A stretch of 64,000 bases of DNA from Propionimicrobium sp. PCR01-08-3 (GCF_030286045.1 NZ_CP127390.1:186001-250000); one strand, 5' to 3'; shown: positions 27,898-37,148, counted from the stretch's first letter. Program-made: numbers and translations. The notes: generated by a model from the letters alone, not told the origin.

Positions 27898-28888
27898 GAT
27901 CTCCCAGGCGCTGCTGGTCGCGACCACCGTACTGGTCATCTTCGCGCTGGTGGCCTACGTCATGGCTCTCGTTGGCGCGCGAGCCGCGAAGGCACCCACC
28001 GGGCGTCCGAAGGCGAAGGTCGCCGTCGGGGCAGCCGGTGCGTCCGACCTTGTGACCTCGAGTGACGGCGGTACGGTCGCCGGGCAAGGCACCGATCGCG
28101 GTGCGTCCGGGGCTGCGAGTGCGGCCGGGACGCGCGGCACTTCGACCACCACGCAGACGCGTCCGGGTGCCCCAAACCGGCGAGGAGTCGCCTGGTACGG
28201 CGGCAAGTTCGTTCAATTGGCCCTCATTTTGTTGACCGGATCGCTGGTGACAAGGGTCTTCGCCACCGGGCATGCGCCCTTCGCGAACCAGTACGAATTC
28301 GCGGTTTCCTTCGCCTGGGGCATGATTCTGGCGCTGATCTACTTCGAATGGCGCTACCACGTGCGGACGCTGACCACGGTGGTGCTGCCGGTGATCTTGG
28401 CGATGCTCGTCTACGCGTCCACCTTGTCGTATGAGGCCGACCCGCTGATGCCCGCACTGCAGAACAGCCCGCTGCTGACCTTGCACGTCTTCACCGCGGC
28501 GCTGGCCTACGGGGCGGCGGTCATCGCGTTCGGCGCTGCCGTGATGTACCTGCTGGGCGGACGCATCAAGTGGAGCGGCTGGCCGAAGCCCGACACGTTG
28601 GATGAGTTGGGCTACAAAGCGGTCATCATCACCTTCCCGATGCTGACGATCATGATCGTGCTGGGTTCGATCTGGGCGAACGTCGCCTGGGGACGCTATT
28701 GGTCGTGGGATCCGAAGGAGACCGCGGCACTGGTGACGTGGTTGATTTACGGCGCCTATCTGCATGCGCGCGTGGTTGCCGGTTGGCGTGGCAGCAGGGC
28801 CGCCTGGCTGCTCGTGCTGGGGTTTGCGGCGATCATTTTCACCTACTTCGGCAACCTGTTCTTCGGAGGCATGCACGCCTATGCCTGA
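27890..28888 (+). CDS. ccsA: CcsA/ResC-type cytochrome c heme lyase subunit
   Basis: The 332-residue membrane protein carries the heme-handling tryptophan-rich motif WGRYWSWDPKETAALVTWLIY with flanking His residues (LHVFTAALAYG, YLHARV). After the first helix comes an Ala/Gly/Thr/Pro-rich linker of about 60 residues (about 26-95) not needed for function in compact homologs. ATG 27890 sits nine bases after AAGGGG; ATG 27881 is too close to it. It overlaps both resB and the thioredoxin-like gene. Confidence 0.92.
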   Translation: MLEISQALLVATTVLVIFALVAYVMALVGARAAKAPTGRPKAKVAVGAAGASDLVTSSDGGTVAGQGTDRGASGAASAAGTRGTSTTTQTRPGAPNRRGVAWYGGKFVQLALILLTGSLVTRVFATGHAPFANQYEFAVSFAWGMILALIYFEWRYHVRTLTTVVLPVILAMLVYASTLSYEADPLMPALQNSPLLTLHVFTAALAYGAAVIAFGAAVMYLLGGRIKWSGWPKPDTLDELGYKAVIITFPMLTIMIVLGSIWANVAWGRYWSWDPKETAALVTWLIYGAYLHARVVAGWRGSRAAWLLVLGFAAIIFTYFGNLFFGGMHAYA

Positions 28889-29711
28889 GCCAGATCACAG
28901 CGCGCGGCAGACAACCGGCGACGCGCCGGATGCGTGGGGTGAGGTTGTCTCAAGTAATTCTGCGGTCTCGGACACGACGGCCCGGGAGTCGTCGATCTCA
29001 CCTGGAGTGCAGCATCCGGTCTCTTCCGGGGACGCCGCACCGGACCCAACGAAGCCGGCCTCAACCGATGCGGACGAATTGGCAACTCGCATGCCGATAG
29101 TGGATCGGGAAGCACCGGCAGCATCGGATTGGCGCGCCAAGATTCGCGGCAGCGGCGTCGGCAACCTGATCGTGATCGGTGTCACCCTGCTCGCGGTGAT
29201 CATCGGCGCCTGGCTGGTGATGCGCCCCGATGATGCGGAAGGTGAAGGCGGGTCTGGCGTGTCAGCGGTCGAAGTCCAGGGGGTGGGGGCTGCTCCCGTG
29301 GTCGGCGATGCAGCGCCGGGGTTCTCGGCGTCCACGCTCGACGGCAGCCCGATCGCGCTTGATGACTTGCGCGGACGCCCGGTCTGGCTGGTCTTCATGG
29401 CCACCTGGTGCACGGCCTGTCGAGTGGAGATCCCCGATGTGGAGGCTTTTCACGAGAAGGCCGGCGACGATGTGGAGGTCATCGCGGTCTACGTGGGGGA
29501 GGAGCCGTCGGTCGTCCAGCCGTACGTGGATCGCCTCGGGCTGTCGTTCACCCAGCTTCCGGACGCCCAAACGTCCTTGTCAGCCGCGTACGGAGTGATG
29601 GGTGTGCCGGCCCACTACTTCCTCGATTCGCAAGGAGTCGTGCAGGAGGCCCGGGTCGGTGTGCTCAGCCCCGACCAGATCGAAGAGTCCATCGCCAAAA
29701 CCGCTGCATAA
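28881..29711 (+). CDS. Membrane-anchored thioredoxin-like protein (ResA/TlpA type)
   Basis: The 276-residue protein has a long Ser/Thr/Pro-rich N terminus, one membrane helix (VGNLIVIGVTLLAVIIGAWLVM, about 93-114) and a thioredoxin fold with active site WCTAC near residue 177 and the cis-Pro in GVPAHYFLD. ResA-like proteins reduce the disulfide of apocytochrome CXXCH before heme attachment, using electrons from CcdA. It is the last gene of the maturation operon and starts inside the ccsA end. Confidence 0.92.
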   Translation: MPEPDHSARQTTGDAPDAWGEVVSSNSAVSDTTARESSISPGVQHPVSSGDAAPDPTKPASTDADELATRMPIVDREAPAASDWRAKIRGSGVGNLIVIGVTLLAVIIGAWLVMRPDDAEGEGGSGVSAVEVQGVGAAPVVGDAAPGFSASTLDGSPIALDDLRGRPVWLVFMATWCTACRVEIPDVEAFHEKAGDDVEVIAVYVGEEPSVVQPYVDRLGLSFTQLPDAQTSLSAAYGVMGVPAHYFLDSQGVVQEARVGVLSPDQIEESIAKTAA

Positions 29712-29754
29712 TGCGCTCCGCGCGCCTCAGCAATAGTGAAATGAGGACCCGCCA

Positions 29755-30141
29755 TCAGGCACCGACGAAGGCATTGGCTGCTGCCAGCACGCTCGGGCCT
29801 GCTTTCTCGAAGCTGTCCTCGTGCAACACCCGTGCCGGAGATCGATCGCCGAGATATGGGTTCATGCCTTGGAACCAGGTTTGCACCACGGCCGTCCCTT
29901 CGCTCTGGCTGATCAGAGTCACCACCCGATGTGTTAGACGCAAACGCTCCTCAGCCCCCGGTGACGGACGCCGCAGTGCCTCGACCCACTCGCGCACCGT
30001 CCTCGTTTCTGAAACGCCGGCAATATATGCGACGAGCTTGGCCCCCAGCGCGCGTCGAAGGTCGTCGACAACATTCGGCACAGAGGAGCGGATCGAGTCG
30101 TTGTATGCCTTCAGTCCTGCCGATTCGATGACTGTGCTCAT
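29755..30141 (-). CDS. MbcA/ParS/Xre (DUF2384) toxin-binding-domain protein
   Basis: The 128-residue protein matches the DUF2384 antitoxin type: LVAYIAGVSETRTVREWVE, a helix-turn-helix-like part, then VVQTWFQGMNPYLGDRSPARVL, the region that plugs the active site of RES-domain NAD-degrading toxins. No RES gene lies beside it, so it is an orphan in this window. ATG 30141 is chosen; the frame is open to 30165. Confidence 0.75.
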   Translation of the reverse strand: MSTVIESAGLKAYNDSIRSSVPNVVDDLRRALGAKLVAYIAGVSETRTVREWVEALRRPSPGAEERLRLTHRVVTLISQSEGTAVVQTWFQGMNPYLGDRSPARVLHEDSFEKAGPSVLAAANAFVGA

Positions 30142-30216
30142 ATACCTAAGATAACATCGAACCACTCAGGAAACCAGGGTAAACACCACCCAAGATAGCG
30201 GATGTCTTCACACCGG

Positions 30217-30831
30217 TCAGGGTTGAGGCAGCACCCTTCCGTCCGGGCCGAAGATTCCGGACGAGCCGCGCCGCCAAGAGCCGATCAGGTGATCGTCCAC
30301 CATGCCGATCGCTTGCATGAGCGCATAAACGGTGGTGGGTCCGACGAATGTGAAGCCGTGTTTCTTGAGTGTCTTGCTGAGCGCGACCGATTCGCCCGAA
30401 ACGGCTCGGATCTCGTCCATGGTTTGGGGAAGCGGGGTGGTCTTCGGCAAGTGAGACCAGATCAATAGCGGCAGACCGCCGTCGGGGCGAAGATCGATCG
30501 TGGCCTGAGCATTCGAGATCGTCGCCTCAATCTTGCGGCGATTGCGAATGATGCCCACATTGTTCATGAGCTCTTCGATCTTGGCGGGGCCGAAGCCTGC
30601 GACTGCGTCCGGATCGAAGTTCGCGAACGCGTCACGGAAGTTCTCCCGCTTCGCCAAGATGGTCGACCAGCTCAGTCCGGCCTGAAAGCCTTCGAGGCTG
30701 ATCCGTTCGAAAAGCCCTCGCTCATCGCGCACCGGCATGCCCCACTCGGTGTCGTAATACTCCAGATAGGCGTGGCTTGACGTTGCCCATGCCGGACGCG
30801 CACGTCCGTCTTCGCCGGTGACCAGATCCAT
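30217..30831 (-). CDS. tag: DNA-3-methyladenine glycosylase I (Tag) lacking zinc cysteines
   Basis: Tag removes 3-methyladenine from alkylated DNA. The 204-residue protein has the family body: YDTEWGMPVRDERGLFERISLEGFQAGLSWSTIL, the helix-hairpin-helix region NNVGIIRNRRKIEATISNA, and FVGPTTVYALMQAIGMVDDHL. In E. coli Tag two Cys and two His bind a structural zinc (RCGW...H and DHVVGC). Here the first site reads RPAW and the last DHLIGS, so both Cys are replaced while the His residues remain. It may fold without zinc. It is divergent from the nitroreductase gene. Confidence 0.88.
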   Translation of the reverse strand: MDLVTGEDGRARPAWATSSHAYLEYYDTEWGMPVRDERGLFERISLEGFQAGLSWSTILAKRENFRDAFANFDPDAVAGFGPAKIEELMNNVGIIRNRRKIEATISNAQATIDLRPDGGLPLLIWSHLPKTTPLPQTMDEIRAVSGESVALSKTLKKHGFTFVGPTTVYALMQAIGMVDDHLIGSWRRGSSGIFGPDGRVLPQP

Positions 30832-30923
30832 GCAACCATCCTGCCCGCCGATTGCCGCCGATCGGAATAGCTGGATTGGGTGACGGTGTTAGCGTCCATG
30901 CACGGTAGTTGAAAGGAAAACTA

Positions 30924-31511
30924 ATGACTCAGATTGCTGAGACGCAGATCCGAAACATCACCGGCACGCCCATCGCGCCGATCCTGGCCGACCGCTGGAG
31001 CCCGCGCGGTTTCGACGCCTCGCATGAGATCAGCCGTGACGACTTGCTGAGCATCGTCGAAGCCGCTCGTTGGGCTCCGTCCGCCGGTAACACCCAGCCG
31101 TGGGCGTTCATCGCTGCCCGCCGTGGCACCCCCGAATTCAACACGATCGCCGGCTCGCTCGCCGGATTCAATTCGGCCTGGGCCGGACGCGCATCAGCGC
31201 TCATCGTCTTCGCCACGATTCCCGCGCGCGGCCAGAAGATGGCCCGCTGGAACGAATATGACCTCGGTCAGGCTGCCGCGAGCGCCACGGTGCAGGCCGA
31301 GTACCTGGGCCTGCGCGTGCACCAGATGGGTGGTTTCGATGCCAACGTCATCCGCGAGGGCCTTGAGCTTTCGGACGATGTGAACCCGCTCACCGTGATG
31401 GCGATCGGTGCCTACGACGATTCGGATTCGGTTCCAGCCGAGATCGCGCAGCGCGACCTCGCCGATCGCAGACGCCTGCCCCTCGAGCAAGTCGTCCTCG
31501 TCTCATTCTGA
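30924..31511 (+). CDS. Nitroreductase-family FMN oxidoreductase
   Basis: The 195-residue protein has the nitroreductase FMN pattern RWSPRGFD near the N terminus, EAARWAPSAGNTQPWAFI, and DLGQAAASATVQAEYLGLRVHQMGGFD. Members reduce nitro compounds, quinones or flavins with NAD(P)H. The physiological substrate is not evident. ATG 30924 follows GAAAGG. It is transcribed away from tag. Confidence 0.9.
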   Translation: MTQIAETQIRNITGTPIAPILADRWSPRGFDASHEISRDDLLSIVEAARWAPSAGNTQPWAFIAARRGTPEFNTIAGSLAGFNSAWAGRASALIVFATIPARGQKMARWNEYDLGQAAASATVQAEYLGLRVHQMGGFDANVIREGLELSDDVNPLTVMAIGAYDDSDSVPAEIAQRDLADRRRLPLEQVVLVSF

Positions 31512-31668
31512 GGTCCGCTTAGTACTTTCGCCTCGCGACGCGGTGGGAGCCCTCTTGACGGTCTGATAGGCCAGGTTTAGTGTGCTGAAGCGTCGATCGT
31601 GGGTGATCGGCGACCACGCAGGATCCGCCCGAGGTGACGATGCCAAGGGCCCCGACCCGGAGGCCGTA

Positions 31669-33030
31669 GTGAGCGCAAGCACATCTTCAACACAACCGCA
31701 GGACGAGTTCGGGCAGCCTACCGGCAAGCCACTCAAGAAATCGATACTCCCACACGCTCCGGCCACAAGCTGGTGGGTGCTCCTGATAACCACCTTGGCC
31801 ATTTTGATGACCGCGATCGATGGCGGCATCCTGCCGGCGGTATTGCCGGCGATCGTCGACGAATTCGGGTTGAACAATGCCGAGGCCGGCATGATCAACT
31901 CGGTGTTCTTCGGTGGCACGATTCTCGGGGCAATCTTCTTCGGATGGATCGCTGACCGTATCGGGTCCGGTTACCGGCGGACTTGGACATGGATCATCGC
32001 CATGATGCTCGGTACCCTTGGCGGCGCACTGACGTTCGGGTTCTCAGGGGCGTTCTTATCGTTCTTGCTGTTGCGAATCCCGATGGGCGTGAGTCGCGGC
32101 GGGTCCGAGCCGGTCAATGTCGCATTGGTCGGTGAGTGGTGGCCTCGCGAACACCGCGGCTTCGCCGTGGGCGTCCACCACACAGGTTTTCCTCTGGGGC
32201 AATTCGCCACAGGAGCCCTCATCGCATTGGTATTGGGCGTGGGTGGCTGGCGCGAAGCATTCCTGGTGATTCCGCTGATTGGAATCCCGATCATGATCGC
32301 TCAGGCGGTAATCGGCACCAAGAAGCATCAGCAGAAGGTCTATGACTGGATCGACGAGCATGGGATGACTCGTCCGACCCACGAGCTTTCCATCAAGGCA
32401 CCCGGCAGCATCATGGGGCCAGTCAAACAAGTTCTGCAGAGCAAGAACGCACTTTTGTGTATGGCCTTGATCTTCGTCTTCCTGTGGGCGGAGACCGGTG
32501 CTGTCACGTTCTTGACCACGCAGTTGACCCAGCATGGCGTCTCGCTGACGGAGGCTGCGCTGGTCTCTGGCGCCTCCGGACTAACCGGCTGGATCGGCCA
32601 GGTCGGCTGGGGTTGGGCCTCTGACCACACCGGACGCAAATTCGCACTCAAGTTCTTGACGGTGGGCTGGGCAGTGTTGATGTTGTGCTTCATCCCGCTC
32701 AGTTCGCTGACGATGGCCTGGATCGTGCTGATCATCTGGGGCTTGGTGCGCAACGCGCCGTTCCCGGTCGTTTATGCGTTGCTGATCGATTCGCTGCCTC
32801 GCTCGGCCGGCACCGCGATGGGCCTGATGATCGGTATCGCTCTGGGTGTTTCCGGTGTGTTCGCAGCAATGGTGCAAGGAGCCATCATCGATCACTTCGG
32901 CTTCACTGTGCACTACATCGTGCTGGCCGTGATTTGCTTGATTGGTCTGATCCCACTCGCGAAGATCACCGAGACTGTTCCCGAAGATGGGAACTGGAAG
33001 GAAGCTACCGCTGATGACGAAGTTCTCTGA
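31669..33030 (+). CDS. Major facilitator superfamily transporter, probably for an organic or sugar acid
   Basis: The 453-residue protein has 12 predicted membrane segments and the MFS loop motif GWIADRIGSGYRRTW after helix 2, with a second copy (GWASDHTGRKFAL) after helix 8. Sequence style resembles the anion/sugar-acid or aromatic-acid branches. The partner gene for an SMP-30 lactonase overlaps its end, which points to uptake of a sugar lactone or acid. GTG 31669 follows GGAGG with five bases spacing and is preferred over the open frame from 31582. Confidence 0.85.
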   Translation: MSASTSSTQPQDEFGQPTGKPLKKSILPHAPATSWWVLLITTLAILMTAIDGGILPAVLPAIVDEFGLNNAEAGMINSVFFGGTILGAIFFGWIADRIGSGYRRTWTWIIAMMLGTLGGALTFGFSGAFLSFLLLRIPMGVSRGGSEPVNVALVGEWWPREHRGFAVGVHHTGFPLGQFATGALIALVLGVGGWREAFLVIPLIGIPIMIAQAVIGTKKHQQKVYDWIDEHGMTRPTHELSIKAPGSIMGPVKQVLQSKNALLCMALIFVFLWAETGAVTFLTTQLTQHGVSLTEAALVSGASGLTGWIGQVGWGWASDHTGRKFALKFLTVGWAVLMLCFIPLSSLTMAWIVLIIWGLVRNAPFPVVYALLIDSLPRSAGTAMGLMIGIALGVSGVFAAMVQGAIIDHFGFTVHYIVLAVICLIGLIPLAKITETVPEDGNWKEATADDEVL

Positions 33031-33916
33031 TTTGCTGGAACCCGGCGCTGAGGTCAAGGTGCTCGCTGAAGGTCTGACGTGGACGGAAGGCCCGGTTTGG
33101 CTTGCCGACCGGCAGGCGTGCATCTTCAGCGACATCCACACCAACTCGATCAGGGCCTGGTCTGAGCCGGAGCAAGCGCTTTCGGTTTTCGCTGGCAATG
33201 TTGACTTCACGAACGGACGCACGCTCGATCTGAACGGTGACATCATCGAATGCAGCCATGGTCGCCGCGGTATCCAGCGTCGTAATGCCAGCACCGGCGA
33301 AGTCACCATGCTGGTGGATCATTTCGCTGGCGTATCGCTCAACTCCCCGAACGACGTTGTCGTTGCATCTGACGGAGCCATCTGGTTCACCGACCCTTCC
33401 TACGGGATCGATCTACCAGGTGAGGGGCATCCGGGCGAACGCGAGTACGGCGACCGCTGGGTCTTCCGTTTCGACGAGAAAACCATGCAGATCTGGCCGG
33501 TGGTAACCGACATCATTGCGCCGAACGGTCTGGCATTCTCCCCGGACGATTCGGTGCTCTATGTGTGCGATTCATCGAATTCCGGTGGTGAAGAGGGGCC
33601 TGGACGCCATGTCCGCGCCTACGACATCATCGATGGACGCTTGGCGAAGTGGGGGCGGATGCTCTTCGAGATCGACAACGAGGTGCCCGACGGCATCAAG
33701 GTCGATGCCGAGGGCCATATCTGGTCGTCGGCAGGCGATGGAGTACGAGTTTTCGAACCCGACGGCACCGAAATCGGACGCATCACCACCCCGATGCGGG
33801 TAGCGAACCTGGCCTGGGGCGGCGATGATGGTCACACGCTCTACATGTGCGCGACCGACAAATTCCTGAGCATTCGCACCACGACGACGGACGCCACCTG
33901 GGCGCGCCGCGGATAG
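33014..33916 (+). CDS. SMP-30/gluconolactonase-like sugar lactone hydrolase
   Basis: The 300-residue beta-propeller protein has LTWTEGPVW (metal Glu), NSPNDVVVASDGAIWFTDPSYG (Asn/Asp ligands) and APNGLAFSPDDSVLYVCDS, all typical of SMP-30/gluconolactonases, which open sugar lactones with a divalent metal. ATG 33014 overlaps the transporter gene by 17 bases and has GGAAGG upstream, so the two form an operon. The sugar is unknown. Confidence 0.88.
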   Translation: MTKFSDLLEPGAEVKVLAEGLTWTEGPVWLADRQACIFSDIHTNSIRAWSEPEQALSVFAGNVDFTNGRTLDLNGDIIECSHGRRGIQRRNASTGEVTMLVDHFAGVSLNSPNDVVVASDGAIWFTDPSYGIDLPGEGHPGEREYGDRWVFRFDEKTMQIWPVVTDIIAPNGLAFSPDDSVLYVCDSSNSGGEEGPGRHVRAYDIIDGRLAKWGRMLFEIDNEVPDGIKVDAEGHIWSSAGDGVRVFEPDGTEIGRITTPMRVANLAWGGDDGHTLYMCATDKFLSIRTTTTDATWARRG

Positions 33917-33921
33917 GCCGT

Positions 33922-34533
33922 TTAATTCCAGCTCTTCTTGACCAGCTCGACCTGCAGCTCGCCGGCGTCGCGCCAGGCGTCCAGGACGACGACTCCGGTG
34001 TTCGGGATGAAACCGATCTGGCCGCCGAACAGGTCATTCATGGTCATCCGCAGCAGGGTGCCGTGGGTGGCGCAAACCACTTGGGCGTCCGGAAATTGAT
34101 CGACCAGGGTGGTGATGGCATAGCGTCCGCGGGCGACGACGAGTTCTGCTGGCTCGACCCCCGGAATGAAGTTGCGCGCTTCGAACTCGTCCACCGCGGC
34201 GACCTCACCTATGGTGGGCCACTTGGCGACCAACTGCTCGAATGTCAGTCCTTCGCCCGCAGCCCAGTCGCGTTCGGTGAGCGTCGGCAACGGCCAGCGG
34301 CGCTCAATGCCCAGCAGATCGGCGATGACATGCCCGGTCTCGGCCGCCCGGTGCAACGGCGAATACCGCAAGAAGTCCCACTCGGCGTCCGGCAGATGGT
34401 CACGAATCCAGGCGGCTGCCGCCCGAGCCTGCTCGCGTCCATGATCGTTGAGCTCGATATCGGTCGACCCCTGAAAGCGGTCGGTCGCATTCCACGGGGT
34501 TTGGCCGTGCCGCACAAACGCGATCCGGGTCAC
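33922..34533 (-). CDS. Histidine phosphatase (phosphoglycerate-mutase-like)
   Basis: The 203-residue enzyme has the catalytic FVRHGQTPWN at residues 6-15, the SPLHRAAETG arginine site, ERDWAAGEG with the acid, and ATHGTLLR with the second His. These residues define the RHG phosphatase family; cofactor-dependent mutases are usually longer, so a phosphatase is likelier. It is convergent with the SMP-30 gene with only five bases between. Confidence 0.9.
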   Translation of the reverse strand: MTRIAFVRHGQTPWNATDRFQGSTDIELNDHGREQARAAAAWIRDHLPDAEWDFLRYSPLHRAAETGHVIADLLGIERRWPLPTLTERDWAAGEGLTFEQLVAKWPTIGEVAAVDEFEARNFIPGVEPAELVVARGRYAITTLVDQFPDAQVVCATHGTLLRMTMNDLFGGQIGFIPNTGVVVLDAWRDAGELQVELVKKSWN

Positions 34534-34686
34534 ACTGCACCTACTTGTCCATCGTCTCGGAACCCAAAGAACCGCTCACGATGATATCCGAGTATGGGAA
34601 TGCGCTCCTCACGCCCGCTGCACACATGGGAGATACTCGTAATCAATAAGTGCGATAGAGGTTTGCAAGGCATTCGGAGGTGAGGC

Positions 34687-34863
34687 ATGGACCTGAATGA
34701 CGAACCAGACGTAGATCAGATCCTCAACCGGGACGAGCAGGCACTTCGCGAGTCGCTCGAACGAGGTCTGGCGCAGGCTTCTGCGGGTGACACGGTCTAC
34801 CTGGGTAGCTTTGCTCGGTACCTGGATGACGACGGCTGTGGCGACTCGCTCCCGGATCAGTAG
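34687..34863 (+). CDS. Small antitoxin-like protein (58 residues)
   Basis: ATG 34687 follows a strong GGAGG site. The protein reads ALRESLERGLAQASAGDTVYLGSFARYLDDDG in its central part. Short actinobacterial proteins with this layout (a helix followed by G-D/E-T-V-LGSFA-Y) are commonly annotated as antitoxin-like. No toxin gene follows, since the acyltransferase gene ends five bases later on the other strand. The call rests on pattern only. Confidence 0.5.
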   Translation: MDLNDEPDVDQILNRDEQALRESLERGLAQASAGDTVYLGSFARYLDDDGCGDSLPDQ

Positions 34864-34867
34864 CTTC

Positions 34868-36883
34868 TTACTGCTCCACCGTGCCCAGGGCTGCGTCCAA
34901 CTCTTTGGCCAGGGGCGCCGAAAGCTGGGCGGAGAACGTGGCGGTCATGTGGTCGGAGTCAAGATACAGCAGGGTGTTGCCGATGATCGGGGCGCACAGG
35001 TCGTCGGAGCACATCAGGTCGGTCAGATCGATATAGGGGACGCCGAGATCCGTGCTCAGCTGCTGCTCGGCCCGTCGGGTAGACGCCCGTAATGCCTGCT
35101 CGGGCGGCAGCGAGCAGGTGGTGACGTCCTCCAAATGAACGGACAGGCAGATGGACGGTCCGGTGCCCAGATCGGGGGTGTCCGCGATGAGGATCGAGGG
35201 GACGTCCAAGTTTTCGACTGTCGTTCGCAGCGCATCTTCCCAGGTGCTGGCGTAGCCATCATTGCCGACATCAACAGCGGTCGAATCGTAATTCGACAAG
35301 ATGACTGCTGCGGGATGCTCGGCGTTGACCTGCTCGACGACCGCGTCCCGCCACTGATCGCATTCGTCATAGGGCAGCCCATCGCGCAGCACCTCCACCT
35401 CGGCCGACGGGCACGAACTCTTGGTGTGCAACTCGAGTGCATAGCCGTGCGTCTGCGCGTAATTCAGCACGGCGGGGAACCAGTGCGCCGCATGTGAGTC
35501 ACCGAACAGGACGAGCCGGGGCGCAGCCGCATCACCGTAGACACAGTCCGCGGGTTCGGTGGTGGTGAAGTCGAGATGACAGCCGTCTTGGAAGGGCAGC
35601 GCGGTGTCGTCCTGCGCCTCACGCAAGTCGGGCTGCAGATTGCGGGGCACGTAGTCGGTGAACTGCGGCGGCGACTGCAACACGGTGAGCGGCGCCTCCC
35701 GGTTGCTGTACAGCGACTTGCCGGCCGAATAGGTGAACGCGGCATTGGCCAGCAGGCAGGCGGCCAGCGATCCGGCCAGTGCGCAGAGCAGCGAGCGGCG
35801 AGCCTTGGCGCGGGTGAGAAAGCTTGCGTGGCGCATGGGATTCTCGACGAACCGGTACATCAGATAGGCGGCCGGCACCGAGGTCGCACCGAGCAACAAC
35901 GTCCCCCACGTCGGCAGCGGATTGTCGAGCCCGGCAGCCATCTGCGGAATGCGCAGAATCGGCCAGTGCACCAGGTAAAGCGAGTACGAGATCAGCCCCA
36001 GCCACAACATGGGACGCGTCGACAGCATCGCGGTCGGTGAACGCGGCGCCGCGGCGTCCCCGGCGATGATGACCAACGCGGTCGAGACCACCGGAACGGT
36101 GGCGGCGAATCCGGGAAACGTGGTTTCGGCGCCGAACAAGAAGATCGACACGGCGAGTCCGGCCACTCCGATCCAGCCAACGACGGCCGCGCGGGTCCCG
36201 GTCAAGGGCTTGGGACGATAGGTCAGCCAAAAGGCCGACAGTCCACCGATGCCGAGCTCCCACGCCCTGGTCGGGAGCGAGAAGAACGCCCACGGTTGGG
36301 AGGCCTGCGTGTACCAGAGCGAGCTGACGAAAGATGCGGCCACGATCACCGCGAGCGCGCCGGCCAGTAGACGCGTGCCTCGGACGTGCCGGAACAGCTT
36401 GTAACCCAGGAACAACAACAGCGGCCACGCCAGATAGAACTGCTCCTCGACACCCAACGACCAATAGTGCTGAAAAAGCGACGGCGTCTTGTCGGCCAGG
36501 TACAGCGTCCCGTCGTTGGCGAACAGATAGTTCGGCACGTACAACGCGGTCGCCACCGCGTCCCTGCGCATCCCTGGAATCAGCAGCGGGGGATACCAGA
36601 TCATGGCGGCGACGACCGAGAGCACGAGCACGACTAACGATGCGGGAAGAATGCGCCGAACCCGCCGCGCATAGAACTGCCCGAAGCTCACCTTGCCGGT
36701 GCCGTCGAGTTCTCTGAGCAACAGCGACGTGATCAAGAAACCGGAGATGACGAAGAAGATATCGACACCCACGTAGCCGCCGGTGGCGAACGGCACACCT
36801 GCGTGATAAATCAGGACTGCGCCCGCCGCTATGGCGCGCAGCCCTTGAATATCGCCCCGGAACCTGGATTCCGAGTTCGCCAC
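34868..36883 (-). CDS. Acyltransferase 3 with C-terminal SGNH domain (OafA/YrhL type)
   Basis: The 671-residue protein has about ten membrane segments of the acyltransferase-3 fold (FRGDIQGLRAIAAGAVLIYHAGVPF with the key His, GGYVGVDIFFVISGFLIT). A soluble outer SGNH domain follows (LVLFGDSHAAHWFPA near residue 455, final DSDHMT with the catalytic Asp/His). Such enzymes O-acetylate surface polysaccharide or peptidoglycan. Its position at the edge of the polysaccharide locus supports that role. Confidence 0.9.
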   Translation of the reverse strand: MANSESRFRGDIQGLRAIAAGAVLIYHAGVPFATGGYVGVDIFFVISGFLITSLLLRELDGTGKVSFGQFYARRVRRILPASLVVLVLSVVAAMIWYPPLLIPGMRRDAVATALYVPNYLFANDGTLYLADKTPSLFQHYWSLGVEEQFYLAWPLLLFLGYKLFRHVRGTRLLAGALAVIVAASFVSSLWYTQASQPWAFFSLPTRAWELGIGGLSAFWLTYRPKPLTGTRAAVVGWIGVAGLAVSIFLFGAETTFPGFAATVPVVSTALVIIAGDAAAPRSPTAMLSTRPMLWLGLISYSLYLVHWPILRIPQMAAGLDNPLPTWGTLLLGATSVPAAYLMYRFVENPMRHASFLTRAKARRSLLCALAGSLAACLLANAAFTYSAGKSLYSNREAPLTVLQSPPQFTDYVPRNLQPDLREAQDDTALPFQDGCHLDFTTTEPADCVYGDAAAPRLVLFGDSHAAHWFPAVLNYAQTHGYALELHTKSSCPSAEVEVLRDGLPYDECDQWRDAVVEQVNAEHPAAVILSNYDSTAVDVGNDGYASTWEDALRTTVENLDVPSILIADTPDLGTGPSICLSVHLEDVTTCSLPPEQALRASTRRAEQQLSTDLGVPYIDLTDLMCSDDLCAPIIGNTLLYLDSDHMTATFSAQLSAPLAKELDAALGTVEQ

Positions 36884-37056
36884 GCTGGTGCTCCTTCAAC
36901 CTTGATCTATTGATCTGCCGACTTTGTTGCGTCCGTCCTGGATCGAGGTATGCGGCGGACGCAATCTGCGCGCCCGGGTGCGGGGCGGCACTGGTTGATT
37001 CACGACACTAGTTGACGGTGGCGTCCGCTGTCAGTTTTGGCCGTGGCTCGGAGCAG

Positions 37057-37123
37057 CTTCCCACCTACTTACCACATAGCTTCCCAGGGTGATAAGTAAG
37101 TGGGAAGTTAAGTGGTAAGTAGG
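37057..37123. repeat. Nested inverted repeats between ugd and the acyltransferase gene
   Basis: CCTACTTACCAC (37064-37075) pairs with GTGGTAAGTAGG (37112-37123). Inside or overlapping it, CTTCCCAC (37057-37064) and CTTCCCA (37080-37086) can each pair with GTGGGAAG or TGGGAAG (37100-37107). The motif TAAGTNGG recurs several times, so alternative hairpins are possible. It lies after the ugd stop and before the acyltransferase start on the minus strand, so it may be a terminator, an attenuator-like switch or a multi-site operator. The rest of 36884-37148 shows no gene. Confidence 0.6.
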
Positions 37124-37148
37124 CAGGGACTCTGAATAGAGAGTGCGC

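Noticed and set aside
27638-28876. 412-codon antisense frame across ccsA
   Set aside because: It is a shadow of ccsA; the plus strand has the conserved WGRYWSWDPKE motif.
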